A DNA stretch of 64,000 bases, taken from CALMBW01 sp963779645. GTDB taxonomy: Bacteria > Actinomycetota > CADDZG01 > WHSQ01. The first letter of the stretch is position 1. Each line of letters starts with the position of its first letter. The stretch is taken from positions 1,240,001-1,304,000 of the forward strand of contig CAVZYX010000005.1 in the NCBI GenBank assembly GCA_963779645.1, given 5' to 3'. The translations under genes and the position numbers were made by a program. This document shows, one piece after another, positions 44,000-52,604 of the stretch. A model generated the notes under the pieces. The model made no database searches, was not told the DNA's origin, and was given only the letters and a program-made list of their open reading frames with translations.

Positions 44000-44728
44000 T
44001 CAGAGTTTCTGTGGAACGAAGTTGAAGTAGAGCGCCGTGAGGATGAAGTTCACGAAGAACAGCATGAGGAACGTGATAACGACGGCTTGGTTGACCGCGT
44101 CGCCCACGCCCTTAGGCCCGCCCCTAACGAAGTAACCCTTGTAGCAAGCGATCATCCCGGCGAGGAAACCGAACATCGCCGCCTTGATGAGCGCCATCCA
44201 TAGGTCCCAGAGCTGAGACAACTCGTTGAACGAAGCGAAATAGCTCGAGGTCGTCACGTCCTGAACCACGTGAGCGAAGAACCAACCGCCTCCGATACCG
44301 GCGATGGAAACGATGGCGTCGAGCATGACTGCAACAACCGTGGCGGCGAGCAAACGAGGCATGATCAGTCGGTGGATCGGATCGATCCCCAACACCTGCA
44401 TGGCGTCGATCTCGTCACGGATACGACGCGATCCGAGGTCCGCGCACATCGCGGAACCGCCGGCCCCCGCGATGAGAAGCGCCGTCGCTACGGGAGCTTC
44501 CTCGCGAACGACGGCAAGGACCATCGCGGCCCCCATGTGGGCGTCCGATCCAAGTTCACGTAAGAAGGACCCGACGTGGAGGGAGATGATCATCCCGAAC
44601 GGGATCGAAACGAGGATGACGGGGACCGTCGTGACCTTGATGAGGAACCAGACCTGGTCGAGAAATTCGCCGCGCGGCCACGGACGTCTGAACATGACGT
44701 GGATCGACTCCAGTCCGATCGAGAACAT
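44000..44728 (-). CDS. yrbEA: YrbE/MlaE-family ABC permease A, main mce operon
   Basis: 242 residues from ATG 44728, a little short for the family. The frame stays open upstream to about 44848, but no ATG, GTG or TTG is available there. The core is intact (REEAPVATALLIAGAGGSAM, CADLGSRRIRDEIDAMQVLG, GGPKGVGDAVNQAVV). It is the first gene of the mce operon. Confidence 0.9.
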   Translation of the reverse strand: MFSIGLESIHVMFRRPWPRGEFLDQVWFLIKVTTVPVILVSIPFGMIISLHVGSFLRELGSDAHMGAAMVLAVVREEAPVATALLIAGAGGSAMCADLGSRRIRDEIDAMQVLGIDPIHRLIMPRLLAATVVAVMLDAIVSIAGIGGGWFFAHVVQDVTTSSYFASFNELSQLWDLWMALIKAAMFGFLAGMIACYKGYFVRGGPKGVGDAVNQAVVITFLMLFFVNFILTALYFNFVPQKL

Positions 44729-45073
44729 CTTCCCGATCTCCCGGAGAAGCCCGGAGGTCTTCCTCCCCAGTGCTATCTGCCGTGTAGCGATCTCTACTGC
44801 CCCCCGGTCTGCCTCAACCCGATGGTTGGAGGTACCCGTTAAAGGTCGTTAAGTAACTGCCGGATCCGGGCGGCTTCATCGTCGCCTTGCGAGCGGCCTC
44901 GGATATCTCCGCTTCTCCGGTGTTAAAGGCCTGTTTCGCTCTTGTATCTCCCGTTCCTCCTACGTATTCCACCTTATGCGGGGTTGTGAGGGGAATAGCT
45001 AGGCAGAGCTATGCGGTGAGACCGAGATGTCCGCTTTCGTCCTTTTTAAGAGGTTAGGCCGCTAAGGAAGTGC
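44729..45073 (-). other. Intergenic region upstream of the mce operon
   Basis: This 345-bp stretch should hold the mce promoter and long leader on the minus strand. CCTTTAAC occurs twice there (near 44845 and 44925). I see no convincing -35/-10 pair and no terminator. A 52-codon GTG ORF (44814-44972) has low GC at third positions, unlike real genes here. Confidence 0.4.
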
Positions 45074-46211
45074 CTAGAGCCCCATGCGGGCGGCGATGAC
45101 TCGCTGGTGGATCTCGGCAGTGCCTTCGACGATCGGGAAGTAGCGAGCGTCCCTGTAGAGGCGTTCGATCTTCGATTCCCGAACGTATCCGGCCCCCCCG
45201 AAGACCCTGATCGAGGTATCGACGGCGGCCAGGACCGCTTCTCCGGCGAGGTACTTCGCGATCGATACTTCTTTCACCGGCTCGCGACCTTGATCGAACA
45301 GCCACGCGGCCTTGTAGACGCTTAGTCGAGCGGCTTCCACCTGGGCTTCGGCCCGAGCCAGCGGGAAAGAGACCCCTTGGTTGCTCCCGATCGGCTGCCC
45401 GAAGGCAACCCTGTCCTTGGCATAGGCGGTGGCGAGGTCGATCGCCTCCTGAGCGATGCCGAGAGCGCCGCCGGAGACCACGACTCGACCTATGCCCAGC
45501 GTCTCCATGACCTTCTTCCAGGCGCCCTTCGCCCCGCCCAAGCAGGCTTCATCCGGAACCCGCACTCCGTCGAGCGCAACCTCGCCGATCTCGGACGAGA
45601 GGTGACCCATCTTCGGAAGTCGAGTCACGCTGGTCGGCGTCATCGGGGAGATCTACAACGAACATCGCCATCCCGTCGGTTCCGGAGTCTGGATCCGTGT
45701 AAGCGACCACGATCATGAAGTCCGCGATCGTGGCATTCGTGATGTAGGTCTTGCGACCCGTGATCACCCAATCGTTGCCGTCCTTGGCTGCCCTCGTCTT
45801 TATCGAGCGCACGTCCGAGCCTGCATCGGGCTCCGTTAGTGCGAACGCGCTGACCTTTTCGCCTCGCAGCGCGGGGACTAGGTAGCGTTCTTGCTGCTCG
45901 GGGCTCCCGAAGGCGTGGATCGGATAGGTGCCGAGGTGGCTGCTCACGCTCAAAGCGGCCGCTAAGCCGGAGCACTCCCTGGCCATCTCCTCGCGCAGGA
46001 TCGTTTCCGCGAGAACGCTGGCGCCTTGGCCCCCAACCGATTCGGGATACCGGATCCCAAGGAATCCTGCTGCTCCGGCTTCCTTGAACAATTCCCGCGG
46101 GGTTCGTTCGGACGCCTCGGCTTCGGCCACCCACGGGCCAAGGGTGCGGGTGGCGAAATCGTGGGCCGCGGCCCTGAACGCCTGTAGGTCATCGCCGAGT
46201 TCGAAATCCAC
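45074..46211 (-). CDS. Acyl-CoA dehydrogenase, interrupted by a one-base frameshift
   Basis: Two overlapping frames make one complete enzyme. The 5' part (46211 down to about 45648) reads MDFELGDDLQAFRAAAHDFA through ALTEPDAGSDVRSIKT and YITNATIADFMIVVAYTD to MFVVDLP. The 3' part continues TSVTRLPKMGHLSSEIG, DGVRVPDEACLGG, ending RDARYFPIVEGTAEIHQRVI. The frames join at a run of four C (GGGG at 45645-45648 on the plus strand): removing one C gives a continuous DLPMTPTSVTRLPKMG and about 378 residues, a normal length. A homopolymer error in the assembly is the simplest explanation; a real mutation cannot be excluded. Confidence 0.85.
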
Positions 46212-46228
46212 TAACGATTCCTAACAGT

Positions 46229-46234
46229 TATAGA
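46229..46234 (+). promoter_or_regulatory. -10 box for leaderless ygfZ
   Basis: TATAGA followed by 7 nt and ATG (46242). Confidence 0.45.
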
Positions 46235-46241
46235 TAGAGGT

Positions 46242-47078
46242 ATGGATCTGAAGTTCGCCGACCGCTCGGGCCGAGGGAAGCTGCGCTTCTCCGGACCTCA
46301 GGACATCTGGTTCCTCGACCAGATCCTGACCCAGTCATTCGAAGGGATGCAGCCGGGGGACACGCGCGAGTCGGCCATGCTCACGCCTCATGGCCGGATG
46401 CTCGGCTACGTCGAGTTCGTTCGGACCGAGGATGCGGTTCTCGGCCACATGGAGCCCGAGCTGCTGGCAACTTTCCCCGACGAGATCCGCAGGTACGTTT
46501 TCGCCACTCAGGTCGAGATCGATGACGTCACCGAAGACTTCGCAACGATCCTTCTTGCCGGAACGGATCTGATGACGGTGATCGCAGATGTCGCCCCCGA
46601 ATACGTTCTCCACCTCACCCGCTCCCTCGGCATCCCTGCCGCCTACCTATGGGTTCCCTCGGCAGAGAAGGACGCGGTGCTGGCGCGCTTGGAAGCTGTC
46701 GGGGCCGAGCGTGCTACCGAAGACGAGTTCGAAGCGATCCGTATCGCGAACGGGATCCCCCGATGGGGCAAAGAGATGGATCAGAAGACGTTTCCACAGG
46801 AGGCCGGGATCGAAGGCTGGGCGGTCGCTTTCGACAAGGGCTGTTACCTCGGACAAGAGGCGATGGCAAAGATCCACTTCCGAGGCAAGGTGAATCGAAG
46901 GCTGGCTAGTCTGCATGGAGCGGATCTGTCTGAGGGGGACGAGGTGCAACTCGATGGCGCGAAGGTCGGCGTCGTTACATCCGTGTCGAACGGCGATGCG
47001 TTAGCGATCGTGAAACACACAGTCGGTTCGGGCACGCGCGTCACGATCAACGATCGAGAGGTGGCGGTTATCTCATGA
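46242..47078 (+). CDS. ygfZ: Folate-binding YgfZ/GcvT-like Fe-S maintenance protein
   Basis: 278 residues of the GcvT fold with the YgfZ signature FDKGCYLGQEAMAKIHFRG (KGCYxGQE near residue 198). YgfZ/IBA57 proteins use tetrahydrofolate and support activity of some Fe-S enzymes. Two downstream genes overlap it and one another, so these three probably form an operon. Confidence 0.9.
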   Translation: MDLKFADRSGRGKLRFSGPQDIWFLDQILTQSFEGMQPGDTRESAMLTPHGRMLGYVEFVRTEDAVLGHMEPELLATFPDEIRRYVFATQVEIDDVTEDFATILLAGTDLMTVIADVAPEYVLHLTRSLGIPAAYLWVPSAEKDAVLARLEAVGAERATEDEFEAIRIANGIPRWGKEMDQKTFPQEAGIEGWAVAFDKGCYLGQEAMAKIHFRGKVNRRLASLHGADLSEGDEVQLDGAKVGVVTSVSNGDALAIVKHTVGSGTRVTINDREVAVIS

Positions 47079-47674
47079 GCCATCACTACGAGGGGTCAGA
47101 CCTGATCGTCCGTAAGCTTGAGGTCGGCAACCTCGAGAACAATGTTTACGTCCTCGAGGATCCCGAAACGCACGACGCGTTACTGATCGACGGTTGCTTC
47201 GAGGCCGAGAACATCATCAAGGCATGCGAAGGCGCCAACGTCGCGGGGATCGTTCAAACACACGGCCATTTCGACCACGTTCAGGCGCTCGATGAGTTGA
47301 AGCAGCATTTCCGGGTCCCCGTTTACGCACATCCCGGCGAGGCCTATCCCGTTCCGATCGATCACGAGATCCACGACGGAGATTCGCTGAAGTTCGGCAC
47401 TCTAGAAGCAGCCGTCCTGTTCACTCCCGGGCATACCGCGGGCGGTGTCTGTCTCTTAGTCGGCAAGCATCTGATCTCCGGCGACACCCTCTTTCCGGGC
47501 GGACCGGGGAACACCTGGAATGACGCGGATGCTTTCTCGCAGATCATCGAGTCGATCTCCAAGAAGCTATTCACGCTTCCGGACGATACGTTCGTGTATC
47601 CCGGACACGGGAAGGACACGACCATAGGAGCGGAACGACCACATCTCCAGGAATGGATCGAAAGGGGATGGTGA
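47075..47674 (+). CDS. MBL-fold metallo-hydrolase (glyoxalase II-like)
   Basis: 199 residues with the metal motif THGHFDHVQALDEL (about 61-67), FTPGHTAGGVCLL, SGDTLFPGGPGNTW and YPGHGKDTTIGAE. This set fits small hydroxyacylglutathione-hydrolase-like enzymes binding two metals. The start overlaps the ygfZ stop by 4 bp. Substrate unknown. Confidence 0.92.
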   Translation: MSHHYEGSDLIVRKLEVGNLENNVYVLEDPETHDALLIDGCFEAENIIKACEGANVAGIVQTHGHFDHVQALDELKQHFRVPVYAHPGEAYPVPIDHEIHDGDSLKFGTLEAAVLFTPGHTAGGVCLLVGKHLISGDTLFPGGPGNTWNDADAFSQIIESISKKLFTLPDDTFVYPGHGKDTTIGAERPHLQEWIERGW

Positions 47675-48378
47675 TCATCCAGCACCCATCTGAGCCGAAC
47701 GAGAATGAACCGGCGAAGCACTCAGGCGTAGTTGAGTTCGGCGGTCGCAGTGACGGGGGCCGCGGCTACCTTTCGCATTCCCAGAGAGTTGGACCGAGCG
47801 TCCTCTTGTTGCACGAGTGGTTCGGATTGCAAGAAGCGTTCACCAATTATGCGGATCGCTTCCGCGACGAAGGATTCACGGTCCTGGCGCCCGATCTCTA
47901 CGACGGCTACATCGCATCGACGGTGGAAGAGGCCGAAACCAAGATGAAGGCGACGGATGCCGACGAGAAGACGATGAAACGCGTGCGCGCAGCCGCCAAC
48001 TTCCTTACCGAGAATTGGCACCCCAGACTCGGCGTTGTTGGGTTCTCGATGGGCGCTGCTTACGCGGCGATGCTCGCAAGCTCCCATCCTGTAGAGGCAA
48101 CGGTCATCTACTACAGCGCCTGGCCGGGCGAGGACCCCGCCAACTGGAGCGGACCTGCCCTCGCCCATTTCGCGGAGAACGATGAATTCGAGCCAAAAGA
48201 AGATTGTGAGGCTTTCGTCACAACGCTCGCCGACAACGGTGTGGAGGTCGAAGGGCACTTCTACCCCGGCACGGGGCACTGGTTCGCCAACTCCTCGGCA
48301 CCCAGGGGCTACGACCCCGAGGCCGCCGAGCTAGCCTTCCAAAGAACCGTGGAGTTCTTCCGTCACCACCTCGCTTAG
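47653..48378 (+). CDS. Dienelactone hydrolase family protein
   Basis: 241-residue alpha/beta hydrolase of the DLH type: LLHEWFGLQEAFTNYADRF, LAPDLYDGY, nucleophile region VVGFSMGAAYAAML (Ser where classical dienelactone hydrolase has Cys), acid in FAENDEFEPKED, and GTGHWFANSSAP with the His. The start overlaps the MBL gene by 22 bp; ATG 47668 is an alternative. Confidence 0.9.
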   Translation: MDRKGMVIIQHPSEPNENEPAKHSGVVEFGGRSDGGRGYLSHSQRVGPSVLLLHEWFGLQEAFTNYADRFRDEGFTVLAPDLYDGYIASTVEEAETKMKATDADEKTMKRVRAAANFLTENWHPRLGVVGFSMGAAYAAMLASSHPVEATVIYYSAWPGEDPANWSGPALAHFAENDEFEPKEDCEAFVTTLADNGVEVEGHFYPGTGHWFANSSAPRGYDPEAAELAFQRTVEFFRHHLA

Positions 48379-48423
48379 CGGTCCGAAGAGATCCGTGAGG
48401 TAACCCACCTTCGAATAATCCTT

Positions 48424-49971
48424 ATGCAGCGCGACGATGGAGCGATGGTTTCGCGCCGGAACGCCAAGCTTGCTGGTCTGTTGGCCACCGGCATATGTCT
48501 TGCCGTCTTGTGGGTCGTGGCCGCGTTCGCCCCGCGGTCGATGCCTTTCGCACCGACCGCTCTGGCCGAGGCGATCATCCACGCGATGCCCGGAGACGTT
48601 GCGACCTTCTTCATCGACCTCCTGAAGGAATGGGCGATCAAGCTTTTCGGGATAGGCGTGATGGTCGCGACGCTGGTCCTTGGGTCGCTCGCGGCCTCGT
48701 GGAGCTCGATCGGTCGAGAGCGTCCGCGTGCGCTTCTCGCGGGGATCGGCCTGTCGGTACTCGCCGGCGTTTCGATCGTCCTCGGCCCTGGGGATCGGGA
48801 GGATCCAACACTGATGGTCTTGGTGCTGGGAGGAACGGCCTTTGCTTATGCCGGCGTTGCTCGTTACTTCTATGGACGTCTCGGTGAAGCCGCCACCGAG
48901 GACTTCGATCCCGAACGCAGGAAGGCGCTTCGACTTGGGGTGGGCGGAGCTGTGGGTGTAGCTGTAGGAGGCGGCTTCCTCGGGTATCTCGCCAAGCGTT
49001 TGGGAGGGCCGAACACAGACGTTCCTCTCGTCGCCCCTTCGGCAAGTGCGACGATCCCCGAACGACCGGACTTTCCCGAGATCGCCGGGCTCGCTCCGGA
49101 GATCACCTCGGCCGCGGATCACTACGTTGTGGACATCAACCTCGTGCAGCCTTCGGTTAGCGCGGAGGATTGGACATTGAAGGTTACGGGACTGGTCGAC
49201 GCCCCGATGGAACTCGACTTCAACGAGCTCCAAACAAGATTCCCGGTGGTGGAGGAGTACTCGGTGTTGACCTGCATCAGCAACGAGATCGGTGGTGATC
49301 TCGTTGGCAACTCTCTCTGGGGCGGTGTGCGTCTAGCCGACGTACTCACAGACGCAGGGGTCGGACCTGATGCCGTCGATGTCATCTTCCATGCGGATGA
49401 GGGCTACACCGATTCGATCCCGCTTGAGATCGCGATGGATCCGTCGACATTGATCGCGGTTTCGCAGAACCGGGAGCCTCTGACCCAAGAGCACGGTTTC
49501 CCATGCCGCATGCGCGTACCGATGATCTACGGCATGAAGAACGTCAAGTGGTTGCGTGAGATCGAGGTCGTGTCGTCGGACTATCAGGGCTACTGGATGC
49601 AGCGAGGGTGGTCGGATGAAGCGGTTATCCGCACCCAATCTCGGATCGACGTCGCGGGCACCGACTTCAGAGCCAGACCCGGTGAGGACACTTGGATCGC
49701 CGGCATCGCGTGGGCCGGAGGCAGGGGGATATCCAAAGTCGAAGTGTCGATCGACGGTGGGAACTCTTGGGAAGAAGCGATGATGAAGGAGCCGATCAGC
49801 CGCTTCGCGTGGACGTTGTGGGCGTACCGCTGGACCCCCCAGAAAAAGGGATCGATGGAGATCGTTTGTCGCGCGACCGACGGTGAGTCCAACGTGCAGA
49901 CCGCTCAGGAGGCACCCCCACATCCGGCCGGTGCCACGGGGCTTCATAGGGTTTCGGTCAAGGTTTCTTGA
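48424..49971 (+). CDS. Membrane-anchored molybdopterin oxidoreductase (sulfite-oxidase family)
   Basis: 515 residues. Residues 1-210 hold about four hydrophobic helices plus a Gly-rich one; the rest is the Moco domain with the cofactor Cys in VLTCISNEIGGDL (about 282), HGFPCRMRVPMIYGMKNVKWL, and a C-terminal Mo-co dimer domain (IAWAGGRGISKVEVSIDGG). The catalytic domain probably faces outside. The reaction is unknown; SuoX- and MsrP/YedY-like enzymes act on sulfite or oxidised Met. Confidence 0.9.
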   Translation: MQRDDGAMVSRRNAKLAGLLATGICLAVLWVVAAFAPRSMPFAPTALAEAIIHAMPGDVATFFIDLLKEWAIKLFGIGVMVATLVLGSLAASWSSIGRERPRALLAGIGLSVLAGVSIVLGPGDREDPTLMVLVLGGTAFAYAGVARYFYGRLGEAATEDFDPERRKALRLGVGGAVGVAVGGGFLGYLAKRLGGPNTDVPLVAPSASATIPERPDFPEIAGLAPEITSAADHYVVDINLVQPSVSAEDWTLKVTGLVDAPMELDFNELQTRFPVVEEYSVLTCISNEIGGDLVGNSLWGGVRLADVLTDAGVGPDAVDVIFHADEGYTDSIPLEIAMDPSTLIAVSQNREPLTQEHGFPCRMRVPMIYGMKNVKWLREIEVVSSDYQGYWMQRGWSDEAVIRTQSRIDVAGTDFRARPGEDTWIAGIAWAGGRGISKVEVSIDGGNSWEEAMMKEPISRFAWTLWAYRWTPQKKGSMEIVCRATDGESNVQTAQEAPPHPAGATGLHRVSVKVS

Positions 49972-50002
49972 GACACCCACGTCCCGCGCCCCTTAGGGTC
50001 GC

Positions 50003-50452
50003 GTGTCGATGATCCGAAGCGATTTCCGCGGAAGAAGAAGGGCCGAGCGCAGGGTGCGCCTCGGTCTCTGGTTCCTGGCGTTGTCGGCCGCTCTTCCCGG
50101 CGTGTGGGCTCTCTTGGGGCCCCGCTCGTTCTTCGACACGTTCCCCGGTTTCGGTTTCGCATGGGTCGAGTTACTGCCGCCCTATAACGAGCATCTGGTC
50201 CGGGACGTTGGCGCGTTCTACACGGCCTTCGCGTTCATGTTGGGGGTGGCAGCTCTGCGCATGGACAGGCGGCTTTCGATCACAACACTCGTCGGTTGGT
50301 TGGTTTTTGCTGTGCCTCATCTCCTATTCCATCTAACCCATCTGGATGGATACGAGACGACCGATGCTTGGGGACAGACATTCGCTCTTGGTCTGTTGGT
50401 TCTCGTGCCCTTGATGATCCTGCCTCAAGCGTCGCGTTCCACTCGCGGCTGA
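50003..50452 (+). CDS. Small four-helix membrane protein
   Basis: 149 residues with about four hydrophobic segments (LGLWFLALSAALPGVWALLG, DVGAFYTAFAFMLGVAAL, TTLVGWLVFAVPHLLFHLTH, FALGLLVLVPLMIL). It resembles small DUF4345-like or DoxX-like membrane proteins but I cannot name the family with certainty. TAGGGT (49994-49999) lies 9 nt before an ATG at 50009; GTG 50003 is the longer start. Confidence 0.7.
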   Translation: MSMIRSDFRGRRRAERRVRLGLWFLALSAALPGVWALLGPRSFFDTFPGFGFAWVELLPPYNEHLVRDVGAFYTAFAFMLGVAALRMDRRLSITTLVGWLVFAVPHLLFHLTHLDGYETTDAWGQTFALGLLVLVPLMILPQASRSTRG

Positions 50453-50461
50453 TCCGGCGGG

Positions 50462-51850
50462 CTAGTTCGGTTCGAAGTGGATCGTGACCGGTCCCAGATC
50501 ATCGATGCGAGCGTGAAGCGCGTTCTCTATCCTGCGTGACGCATCGTGCATCTTCGACAATGCCAGCGACTCGCGTCCGGTTACGTGAGCGGTCACGCTT
50601 AGCTCCCCACCGGTCCAAGTGACGATGACCTCGTGGCAATCGATGATGTCCGGCTCCTGTATGGCCAATTCCTTGACGGCCTCTCCTATGTCCGTTCTTT
50701 CGGCCGTCACGTCGCGGGCGAAGGCTGTGGGCTCGAGAGGCTCGATGTGAGCGTCGACTCGAACATGCTCACCGAGTTCTTCAGCGATCGCGGACTCGAG
50801 CGCGTCAGCAACGTCGTGTGCCGCTTTCAGGGTTATGCCCGGCTTCACCTTGGCGTGCAGTGTCACGTGTAGGCGCTGGGTTCCGGCATCGTCGAACGCA
50901 TGTACCAAGACGTTGTGGACCTCGTTGACGTCGGGGTTCCGGCTTGCAGCTGCTTGAACTCGCTCGACGAGACCGCTCCGCTGAGTATCGGGTTCTACAT
51001 GAACCACCACGTCCGCATCGGGTGCCACCCGCGCGATCTCTCGCTCCACAGCCTCGGCGATGTCGTGGGCTCGTTCCAACGAATACGTTCGTCCTGTCGT
51101 TACCGTCACGTCGGCGAACAGCTGACCGCCGGTGCCCCGCACACGGATGCGTTTCGTGTCTTTGACCCCCGGCGCATTCGCAACGGCGCGCTCGATCGCG
51201 GCGACTCGTGCCGCCGGCGCCGTGTCCATGAGGACGTCGATGGCGCGACGCCCTAAGCGGTACGCGGCGAAGGCAACCAGGGCAGAGATGAGCAGCGCTC
51301 CGATCGCGTCCGCATTCGTAGTTCCGGAACGGACCAGCAGCAAACTGATGAGGGTTACGCCGGCGGTGGCGATGTCACCGGCGATGTTGAGAGCTCCGGC
51401 TTTGAGAGCGTCGGATCCTTCGGCCCGAGCAGTTCTAAGCAACAGGACGACCCTGAGACTGTCGACGAGTATCGAGACGGCGATCAACACCAGCGCGTAC
51501 CAGGGTGCTTTGGCGTCCGATGAGTCTTCGCCGATCCGGAGGATGCTCTCGTAAGCGACGAAGGCAACAACGACCGCGATGAGAAGTGTCTGCGCGAACG
51601 CGGCCAGGTTCTCCGCCTTGGTGTGTCCGTAGTGATGACTTTCGTCGGCAGGCTTGTTGGCTACCCGGATCCCGACGAAGACCAGCCCGAGAGCCGCGAT
51701 GTCAAGAACGGAGTCGAGGGCCTGAGATAGGACCGCCAGTGACGACGTGGCCGTCCACACCCAGAATTTCAGGACGACGAGACCGAAGGTGACGATCAGG
51801 GCCATGAGGGCCGCCCGCTCGGAACGGGCGAAACGGGGGACTGGGCTCAC
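50462..51850 (-). CDS. Cation diffusion facilitator (CDF) metal exporter with three C-terminal domains
   Basis: 462 residues. The membrane part (about 1-200) has the CDF metal site HHYGHTKAENLAAF and SALVAFAAYRLGRRAIDVLMD. The cytoplasmic part repeats the ZT_dimer domain about three times (starting AAIERAVANAPGV, VERVQAAASRNPDV and EAVKELAIQEPDI), whereas most CDF proteins have one. It likely exports Zn, Mn or Fe using proton exchange. It diverges from the DtxR-family regulator 82 bp away, so it may share its control. Confidence 0.92.
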   Translation of the reverse strand: MSPVPRFARSERAALMALIVTFGLVVLKFWVWTATSSLAVLSQALDSVLDIAALGLVFVGIRVANKPADESHHYGHTKAENLAAFAQTLLIAVVVAFVAYESILRIGEDSSDAKAPWYALVLIAVSILVDSLRVVLLLRTARAEGSDALKAGALNIAGDIATAGVTLISLLLVRSGTTNADAIGALLISALVAFAAYRLGRRAIDVLMDTAPAARVAAIERAVANAPGVKDTKRIRVRGTGGQLFADVTVTTGRTYSLERAHDIAEAVEREIARVAPDADVVVHVEPDTQRSGLVERVQAAASRNPDVNEVHNVLVHAFDDAGTQRLHVTLHAKVKPGITLKAAHDVADALESAIAEELGEHVRVDAHIEPLEPTAFARDVTAERTDIGEAVKELAIQEPDIIDCHEVIVTWTGGELSVTAHVTGRESLALSKMHDASRRIENALHARIDDLGPVTIHFEPN

Positions 51851-51908
51851 CGGGCAAGGGTACGGGGCCGAGGCGCTGCCCCGTTGCTCAGCCTTGGTTG
51901 AAAGATTC

Positions 51909-51924
51909 TTTAGCTAAGGCTAAA
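51909..51924. promoter_or_regulatory. DtxR-type operator over the dtxR -10 box
   Basis: TTTAGC-TAAG-GCTAAA is an inverted repeat with 6-bp arms, close to the TTAGG-type half sites of DtxR/IdeR boxes. It overlaps the probable -10 TAAATT (51921-51926), which lies 6 nt before ATG 51933. This arrangement predicts autorepression and a leaderless mRNA. Confidence 0.65.
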
Positions 51925-51932
51925 TTAAGTGC

Positions 51933-52604
51933 ATGCCCAGCCCGATCTCTGCCGCCGTCCAGGACTACGTGAAGTCCATCTACCAGCTCGAGGGTGAGCA
52001 GGCTTCTGCTTCGGTTTCTACGAAGGCGATCGCCGACCGGATGGTCGTGTCAGCCGCTTCGGCCACGAACATGCTGAAGCGATTGGCCACTCTGGGGCTG
52101 GTCAACCACGTCCCATACAAGGGCGCGGAGCTAACTGATGCGGGTCACAAGGTCGCTCTCGAGATGCTCCGTCACCATCGACTGCTCGAGACCTATCTCG
52201 CGGAAGCACTCGGGGTTCCGTGGGACAAGGTCCACGCCGAGGCCGAGATCCTCGAGCACGTTCTCTCGGAGGATCTCGAGGAGCGCATCTCGGAACTGTT
52301 GGGTCATCCAACGCAGGACCCCCATGGGCACCCGATACCAACGAAGGACCTGAGCTTGCCTCCGATGTCGACGCGCGCTCTGTGGGATGTCGATGACGGA
52401 GGCCGGGTGGCTATCGAGGCCGTTCCCGACGCGCAATCCGAAGCACTCAGGTTCTTGGACGAACTCGGGATCAGACCGGGGACCAGTGTCGAAGTGATCC
52501 GTCGCGGGCCGGGGAGCGGACCTCTCTTCCTACGCGTCGACGGTGGGTCTGGCGACCTGCAGGCGATATCGAAAGAACTGGCGGAGGCCGTATGGGTCGC
52601 GTGA
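51933..52604 (+). CDS. DtxR/MntR/IdeR-family metal-dependent regulator
   Basis: 223 residues: winged helix (VQDYVKSIYQLEGE, VSTKAIADRMVVSAASATNMLKRLATLGLV in pieces), metal-binding dimer domain (LRHHRLLETYLAEALGVPWDKVHAEAEILEHVLSEDLEERI in pieces; HPTQDPHGHPIP) and a C-terminal FeoA/SH3-like domain (RPGTSVEVIRRGPGSGPLFLRVDG in pieces). It heads the unit with a multicopper oxidase, a ZIP transporter and possibly a cupredoxin. Whether Fe or Mn is sensed cannot be decided. Confidence 0.93.
   Translation: MPSPISAAVQDYVKSIYQLEGEQASASVSTKAIADRMVVSAASATNMLKRLATLGLVNHVPYKGAELTDAGHKVALEMLRHHRLLETYLAEALGVPWDKVHAEAEILEHVLSEDLEERISELLGHPTQDPHGHPIPTKDLSLPPMSTRALWDVDDGGRVAIEAVPDAQSEALRFLDELGIRPGTSVEVIRRGPGSGPLFLRVDGGSGDLQAISKELAEAVWVA

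Noticed and set aside
44814..44972. 52-codon GTG ORF on the minus strand upstream of the mce operon
   Set aside because: Third codon positions are A/T-rich, unlike real genes here, and no ribosome site or -10 box fits the start.
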